Assembly: GCA_026770585.1 (NCBI GenBank)
Contig: MU646456.1
Location: forward strand, 565,765-576,959
DNA: 11,195 nt
Direction: 5' to 3'
Origin: Baffinella frigidus
Taxonomy: Eukaryota; Cryptophyceae; Cryptomonadales; Baffinellaceae
The notes beneath the pieces are model-generated. The model was not told the DNA's origin and did not search any database. It saw nothing but the letters and a program-made list of their open reading frames with translations. Shown piece by piece: positions 1 through 6,700 of the stretch. A program made the translations under genes and the position numbers. How positions within the stretch are numbered: the stretch's first letter is position 1; each line of letters starts with the position of its first letter.

Positions 1-26
1 GGGGGGGGGGGGGGGGGGGGGGGGGG
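1..26. repeat. Poly-G tract at window edge
   Basis: Twenty-six G in a row, then CGAGGGGGGG. It is simple sequence and could be real or an assembly-edge artefact. Positions 27-120 hold no gene that I can support. Confidence 0.9.
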
Positions 27-120
27 CGAGGGGGGGGTCACCGGGAATCGGGGGATGGGCGCTGCACTCTCGCAATGGCCGTCGTCGTGCCACACCGCGA
101 ACGTCCTGCTCCGAAAACCG

Positions 121-616
121 CGTTTGTTACGGATCGAAACCAAGATGGCCACCAATTATTCCCTTCCGTGAAGGCCTTGTAAGATCAGGACCTAACCGCC
201 CAAAACTGAGCCAAAAACCGAACGTCCTGCTTGAGGGAGAGGACATCGTGAGTTTATTACGGATCGAAACCAAGAAAAGCGCGTTTTTTACGCATCGAAA
301 CCAAAAAAACGCGTTTATTACGGATCGATACCAAGAAACACGCGTCTTCAACGGATCGAAACCAAGATGGCCACCATGTATTCCCTACCGTGCCACACCG
401 CGAACGTTCTGCTTGAGGGAGAGGACATCGTGAGTTCATTACAGATCGAAACCGAGAAAAGCGCGTTTATTTCGGATCGAAACCGAGAAAAGCGCGTTTA
501 TTACGGATTGAAACCAAGAAAAGCGCGTTTATTACGAATCAAAACCAAGAAAAGCACGTTTATTACGGGTCGAAAACAAGAAATGCGCGTCTATTACGGA
601 TCGAAACCAAGATGGT
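121..616. repeat. 31-bp minisatellite with higher-order spacer
   Basis: Degenerate units of the type GCGTTTATTACGGATCGAAA + CCAAGAAAAGC. Unit starts at 461, 492, 523, 554 and 585 are exactly 31 bp apart; a shorter array runs 250-365 and a single unit starts at 121. The arrays are separated by a longer spacer (AGATGGCCACC ... GAGGGAGAGGACATCGTGAG) that itself recurs, so the block is a nested repeat. A 31-bp period breaks frame, so it is not coding. It lies downstream of the inferred stop codon. Confidence 0.9.
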
Positions 617-657
617 CACCATGTATTCCCTTCTGTGAAGGCCTTGTACGATCAGGA

Positions 658-757
658 TCAAAACGCCAAAAAACTCGGGGTGTTAGGTGCGGGGCGGGGC
701 GGCAGGGGGGGCGTGTTTTCCGAAGGTCCTTGCGGGGGAGCATGTCTCGCCGCGCCC
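658..757 (-). CDS. Possible terminal exon with stop
   Basis: After CATATAG|GGG the frame set by the micro-exon reads GAARHAPPQGPSENT, then a proline-rich stretch, then LAF and a TGA at 660-658. The R-H at the expected positions could be a decayed MORN end. The intron it implies (758-893) has a CTTAAC branch-point-like site 18-23 nt before the acceptor. Composition is low-complexity, so this is a candidate only. Confidence 0.3.
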
Positions 758-3700
758 CTATATGATGTATTTGTTAAGGGTGTATCCCTCAAGTGACCAG
801 CGGGCGAATAATCGCCCGTGGAAGCCCCAGGCAGGTCCTAGGGCCCTACGGTAGGGCGTATGAGCCTACTGGCCACTTAAGGGATACGCCGACCAGCACA
901 TGCCATCATAGATTTCCCTAGATATTCTAGAGAAAAGGACCGTGTTTGAGACGCACACTGCACGGAGGGAGAAACACAAGAGCGATACACGGAGTCAAGG
1001 AACACGGCAAAGGGCGTGCATTTCGGAGGGGTGGGGGGGCGTTCGGGGCGAGAGAGAGAGCGAGAACGAGAGAGAGTGTGTGAGAGAGAGAAAGAGAGAG
1101 AGAGAGAGCGAGAGAGAGAGAGAAAATGTGTGTGAGAGAGAGGGAGAGAGAGAGGGAGAGAGAGAGAGCGAGAGTATGCCTCCCATTCTCGCGCAGAATG
1201 CCCTCCCCATTCAGCTCGCCTCGCCGCCAGCCGCCTTCGTAGCGGTCCCCGCTAGCCCACGTCATGATGCCTGCCAGAGGCCGGTTTAGGAGAACGGGTC
1301 CAATTTCATCCGGACGAGTATTCATAATGAATACGATTTCGGGGATCTCCGATTCGATATTGGTGTATCTTGAGGCTCTAAATGAAGTCTAGATAGACGA
1401 CTGTCTTATTTATACCCCTTAAGATACACCAAAATCGTATTCATTATGCCTTGTGCGGCCAACCGGAAACCCGGTTGGCAGTGGGGAAAAGTCCGGTTGG
1501 CATAAAAGTAGGATTATAGCGGGTTCGGGAACGACGTAGAAGCCGTTCGTAAGAAGGTCAGATTCGAAGAATCCCTCTCCCGGAACCCGAAGTCATCACC
1601 CGAGGCGGACCCGTCCAGGGTCCGTGGACGGGTCCGTACTCACAACCCTCGCTGTCGAGAGCGCGAACAAGAGAGAGAGAAAGAGAGAGCGAGAGAGAGA
1701 GAGAGAGAGGAGCGCGCTCTGCTCGCGCACGCTGACCTTCCGACGACACCAGCGTGAATCCCTCTCCCGGAACCCTAAGTCATCACCCGAGGCGGGCCCG
1801 TCCAGGGTCCGTACTCACAACCCTCGCTGTCGACAGCACTGTGGGACGCGGGACTAGCTCTACCCGAGTTTTATTCTGGCTCGTCCTTGAACCACGCCAG
1901 ACTGGAGGAAGGGGAAAAATATCAAACCGCGCACATATGTGCGCGTTCAACTTTCGCCAAAAGTGGCCGAAGTGGCGCCCCTGGGTGTTGAGGAAGCTGT
2001 CACGTCCACAATATTTTCGGTCTTTTTCTCGTCAGCAACGTGTCCAGGAAGGACGTGATAATATATTCTGTACTCACAACCCTCGCGTTTGAAGGCTCGT
2101 GGACGGATCCGTACTCACGACCCTCGCTGTCGACAGCACCGTGGGACGCGGGACTAGCTCTACCCGAGTTTTGTTCTGGCTCGTCCTTGAAAGTTTTTAA
2201 CAGCAAAAATCCGGTACAAATGGGGGAAGCCTTCAGAACGAGCCAGAATGAAAGTCAGGGAGAGCTGGAGGAAGCACCCTGCGGCACATTTATCCGGGGA
2301 AACCTATTTTTCTTTAGTTTGATGGCCATGAAAATTACTTCACAATTCGTTCATGTTAGTAATATTAAAGCATTTATGTAGCAATTTTCCTTGCCATCAA
2401 ACTAAAGAAAAATAGGTTTCCCCGGATAAACGTGCTTCTGCATGTCACGACGTGATGGGGCCAGGCTGTTGAGAGCCGCAGTGGAAGAAGACTCTCATCT
2501 CGAGAGATAACTGAACCAGTTCCCGAATTAGAGGTTTCATTTCATTAGGAGGCCAAATCAAATTTACTATGCCCTGACTAATTTCTCCTATTCAACCTCC
2601 TATTGAAAAAAACTGATTCAGTTATCTTCCGAGATGAGCCCCGTCGGGGTTCGGGCCCAAACTGACAGGATTCGGCCCCAAAATGAGCCCACAACGTCAG
2701 GATTCGGGCCCAAAATGCCAGGACTCGGGCCCAAAATGTCGTACCAGTGCCTTCGCGCTTGCCCTCTCGGAAGTCGCCTTCGTACCTATCCCCAGACGGC
2801 CACACCTGCCCCCCCCCCCAGCGCCCAAATTCACCTCGGAAGATAACTGAATCAGCTCCCTAATTAGCGGTTTCATTTAATTAGGAGGCCTAAATAAAGT
2901 TACTATGCCCTGACTAATTTATTCCTATCAACCTCTTATTGAAAAGGAACAGATTCAGTTATCTTCCGAGATGAAAGTCGACCCGCGATCAGCTCGTGCG
3001 CCACCAGCTGAGTGACACGAGTCGTAAGTAAAAACGTGCGCTCTGGCCGGATGCGACGGCGCAACCCAACCGGGAATCCCAATCCCGGAACCCTAAGTCA
3101 TGCGTTGGGATGTATAATGCCAAAAGCTTTCGCCAGCGGACCCTTAAGTCCCTCGCTGGCGAAGGACTTACAGCTTTAAAACGATTTTAAAAGCAAATTC
3201 AGGACTTGTAAAAGTCCAATTTGTTTTAAAATTCGTAGGAAGGGGGCTCCTACCGTAGGCAATCCGTAGGCTGTAAGTACCTCGCTGGCGAAAGCTTTTT
3301 GCTTGATGTAGTGCAGGCGCCAGAGGCCATCAGGGGGTGCGAGGGGGTGCGGCCGCAAGGTAGAGCCAATGTGGTAGGACTTGGCCAGCGCGAACTTCGA
3401 AGTTGCAAGATTGCGAACTTCTAGATGGACCCGTTTGGACATGTAGTGTTTTAAATTCAAATTTTGCAGTACAAAATGGTGTTTACTAATAATTACGGTC
3501 CATCTAGAAGTTCGCAATCTTGCAACTTCGAAGTTCGCGCTGGGCAAGTCCTACCACATTGGCTCTACCAGTCAACACGTGCGCTCTGGTGTCAGTAGAC
3601 ACATTCATTGGGAAACCCACGGAAAGTTCGGTTGGTTCCCTACGGAGTTAGGTAGGACCTACCTACCGTAGGCCGTAGGGCTCCTAGGACCAAAACGTCC

Positions 3701-6700
3701 TAGGATTTTGGCCTACGGTAGGAGGTCCTAGGCAATGCCGTAGGAGAAACTGCCAAACTTTCCGTGGGTTTTACGACTAACATGGGCAGTGGCACCCGGG
3801 ATGCGACGGCGGATCCCGGTTGGGCCCCGACACGCGGTTCGCGCAAGGAGTTAAGTCAACTGGACGATAACTTTCGATTCAGTCAACTGGGTGACAACTT
3901 TCGGGTCAGTCAACTGGGCGACAACTTTCGGTCCGCACCTTGACGCCCTTCCCGTGCTGAAAGAAGACGTCCGGCTCGGAAGTCGCAGCTGTCTCGCCCT
4001 CGAAGCGCGCCCCGTCTGCGAATTCGAACGTTTGCACCTGCCACCACACAAGGCGGTCATTGGCCTTTTCTTAAATGTTGGTTTTAAGGTCGCGTCCAGT
4101 ATTTGTACGAGCATTCGTCACGTCCCCGTGTCTGCAAACTCGAACGTCTGGACCTGCTCATGGGAAAATCTTACGTTAGAGGAGGACTTATTTGGACGCG
4201 ACTCGGTACAAACTTTATAATGAAAAATAATCCAGGGCTTTAAAAGTCTTGGAGTTGACTCAAACGTTTGCACCTGCTCTCGCCGGAGGTAGGGGTGAGC
4301 CACCCCCCCCCCCAACTTAGCAGCGGCCGAGTTCCTTTTCGCCTTGAATGCAAGGCGAAATCCCGGTTAGATTCCAGGGCAATGGATAACATTCTAGTAC
4401 AAATCGTGTAGATGGACTGTATCCGTGAAGCCCTCGGTGGCTGCTAAGTGCCTGGCCAGCCACGGCGTGCCAGCCACAAGCCCGCCTCAGCGCCCTGCGG
4501 ATTCTCTCTTTTGCCGTTCGCAGGTCCCCCCAGCCACACGATCACGCATGCGGGGGAGAAGACGCACGTGTCTTCTACTCGCTGCAAGCCGTTCTCAAGT
4601 CCGGCAACATGCCTGTTGTCGAACTTGAGAAGGGCTTGCACGTTTTGGGCTCATTTTGGGCCCGAATCCTGGCAGTTTGGGCCCGAATCCCGACGGAGTT
4701 CATCTTGGAAGATAACTGAATCAGTTTTTTCAGCGCCCCTGCTGCACCAGGGGGGCACGAGGACACATATCAAGCCAGGTTATGAGGCACGAGGACAGAG
4801 ATCAAGCCAGGGTATGAGGCATGAGGAAACGGATCAAGCCAGGTTATGAGGCACAGCTCGGCGAGCTCCCCACCTCCTTACGTCAGCGTCTGATCGCGGT
4901 CTTCATCAGGTCCCTTCACAGATTCTGTCTCAGAAACTGTCCATCTAAACGATTTGTGGTACAAATCAAAGAGTTTTAAAATTCAGGAGGGTAGAGAGAC
5001 CTCTCCTACCCTGGAGGGAGCAGAACTCCTGGGACTCTGGAAGGAGAGGGCAGAAATAGAATTCTCTATCCGCACCATATAAACCCTTAAGGGCGTTTCC
5101 TATGGAACCGTTTTATTTCTAGAACGTTTCGGCAGATAAGGGATACATCAACGGAGGGGATAGAGACCTCTCTGACAGCGTCGCGTTTGAGAAGGATCGA
5201 GCCATGCTTCGCGACGACCTCGTGGACCCATCAACCAACCACGCCAGGATGATCGAAACATCCACTTTCGACATCTTTCAAGGGAACCCCCTTGAATCCT
5301 TAAGTCAACCACGTCAGATCGTATGTGGATAAGGCGTCGGTTTCCCCCGAGCCCTCTGGCGTGTGAGGGGATAGGCACCTCTCTGACAGCGTCGCGTTTG
5401 AGAAGGATCGAGCCATGCTTCGCGACGACCTCGTGGACCCATCAACCTACCACGCCAGGATGATCGAAACGTCCACTTTTGACATCTTTCAAGGGAAACA
5501 CCTTGGACATCCACTTTTGACATCTTTCACGGGAAATACCTTGAACTGTAAACCCTAATCCCTGAACCCTATAACCACGTCAGATGTTACGTGGATAAGG
5601 CGTCGGTTTCCCGAGCCCTCTGGCGTGGGAGGGGATACGGACCTCTCTGACAGCGTCGCGTTTGAGAATGATCGAGCCATGCTTCGAGACGACCTCGTGC
5701 CGTTCCCCCAATTCGGTGATGACGCCGTCCCCGTTCTGGAGGTTGTTCTTCCACTCGCCGTCGTAGATGTACACGGCGCCACCCCTGCTTCAACACGCAC
5801 ACAGATCTTTCCTGTCAGTACAGTCCCGGACGCAGGGGGAAACCCCTGCTTCAACACACGTTCCAGGTTACGAGCACCGTTGTGGTAAAGGGGAAAACAT
5901 CAGCCTCGGCTCGCGCCATCCCTGCCGCCCGTCTTTAGGTCCTTTAGGTTTTAAATGCTCCCAACATATGCCAACGACACGCCCTTCCGTAGAAAGGCCT
6001 GCAGAGAAAGAATTTTTGCTTTCGGATCGCGTTTACTCGACAAGAATGAAAAGTGGCAAACGTTGACCATGCTGGCACTAAATCGTCAACACGTGCCATG
6101 GTTTCATTCTTTCCGTGGCCATCATATGCGAAAACCGCCCTAGAGCCCTGTGCAGAGAAGTTGGCCACGGGAAATGATAGAAAATTGAGAAATTGGAGCC
6201 ATTTTGTCAACTTTTGAGAAATTTGGTACCATGATTTTCTCAAAAGTGGACAAAATGGCTCCAATTTTCTATTTTCCCATTTTCCGGGTGGCCAACTTCT
6301 CGGCACAGCGCTCTACCAACCATGGCGTCTCTTCGTGTACACCGAATACGCCTCCCCTCAGCGATTCTGCACGCGCCCACCGATCTATCGAGCGCTGAGG
6401 GGAGGCGTATTCGGTGTACACAAAGAGACACCATGGTTGGTAATGTTGGACGGCAGGGACGGCGAAGGCCGAGGCTCACGTTTAGATCACCCACCGATCT
6501 ATCGCGTTTGCAGCGCTACAGGGGTACCTCGCTCACAAGAAACGCCCGCTCCCCTAGGACCACCATATGTCCATCTATTCGACCAATTTGTACCGTGGGT
6601 AACGTTTCCAGAGAACCTCCCAGGGCTGGTGGCACCCCTCCACCCCTACCGCGCGACAAGCTCGCGCCATTTCGCGGCAACGCCAGCAGGGAGAGCACAG

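Larger units (their letters stand above)
5156..5694. repeat. Triplicated segment carrying exon C tail
   Basis: ACCTCTCTGACAGCGTCGCG begins at 5166, 5377 and 5641. The repeat unit also carries CACCACGCCAGGATGATC-like, CATCTTTCAAGGGAA and GGATAAGGCGTCGGTTTCCC blocks. The middle unit is longer because of an internal duplication (about 5469-5534) and a telomere-like AAACCCTAATCCCTGAACCC at about 5549. Confidence 0.9.

Noticed and set aside
121-616. CRISPR-like array (31-bp units)
   Set aside because: Units are directly tandem without unique spacers, degenerate, and in eukaryotic sequence; the 32-bp arrays fail for the same reason.
995-1325. Reading frames rich in Ser-Leu or Glu-Arg over the (GA)n tract
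   Set aside because: They are translations of a dinucleotide repeat. Only the part 1180-1270 carries a MORN motif.
3300-3360. Minus-strand PDGLWRLHYIKQ as an exon
   Set aside because: No good acceptor or donor, and it straddles the arms of two fold-back elements.
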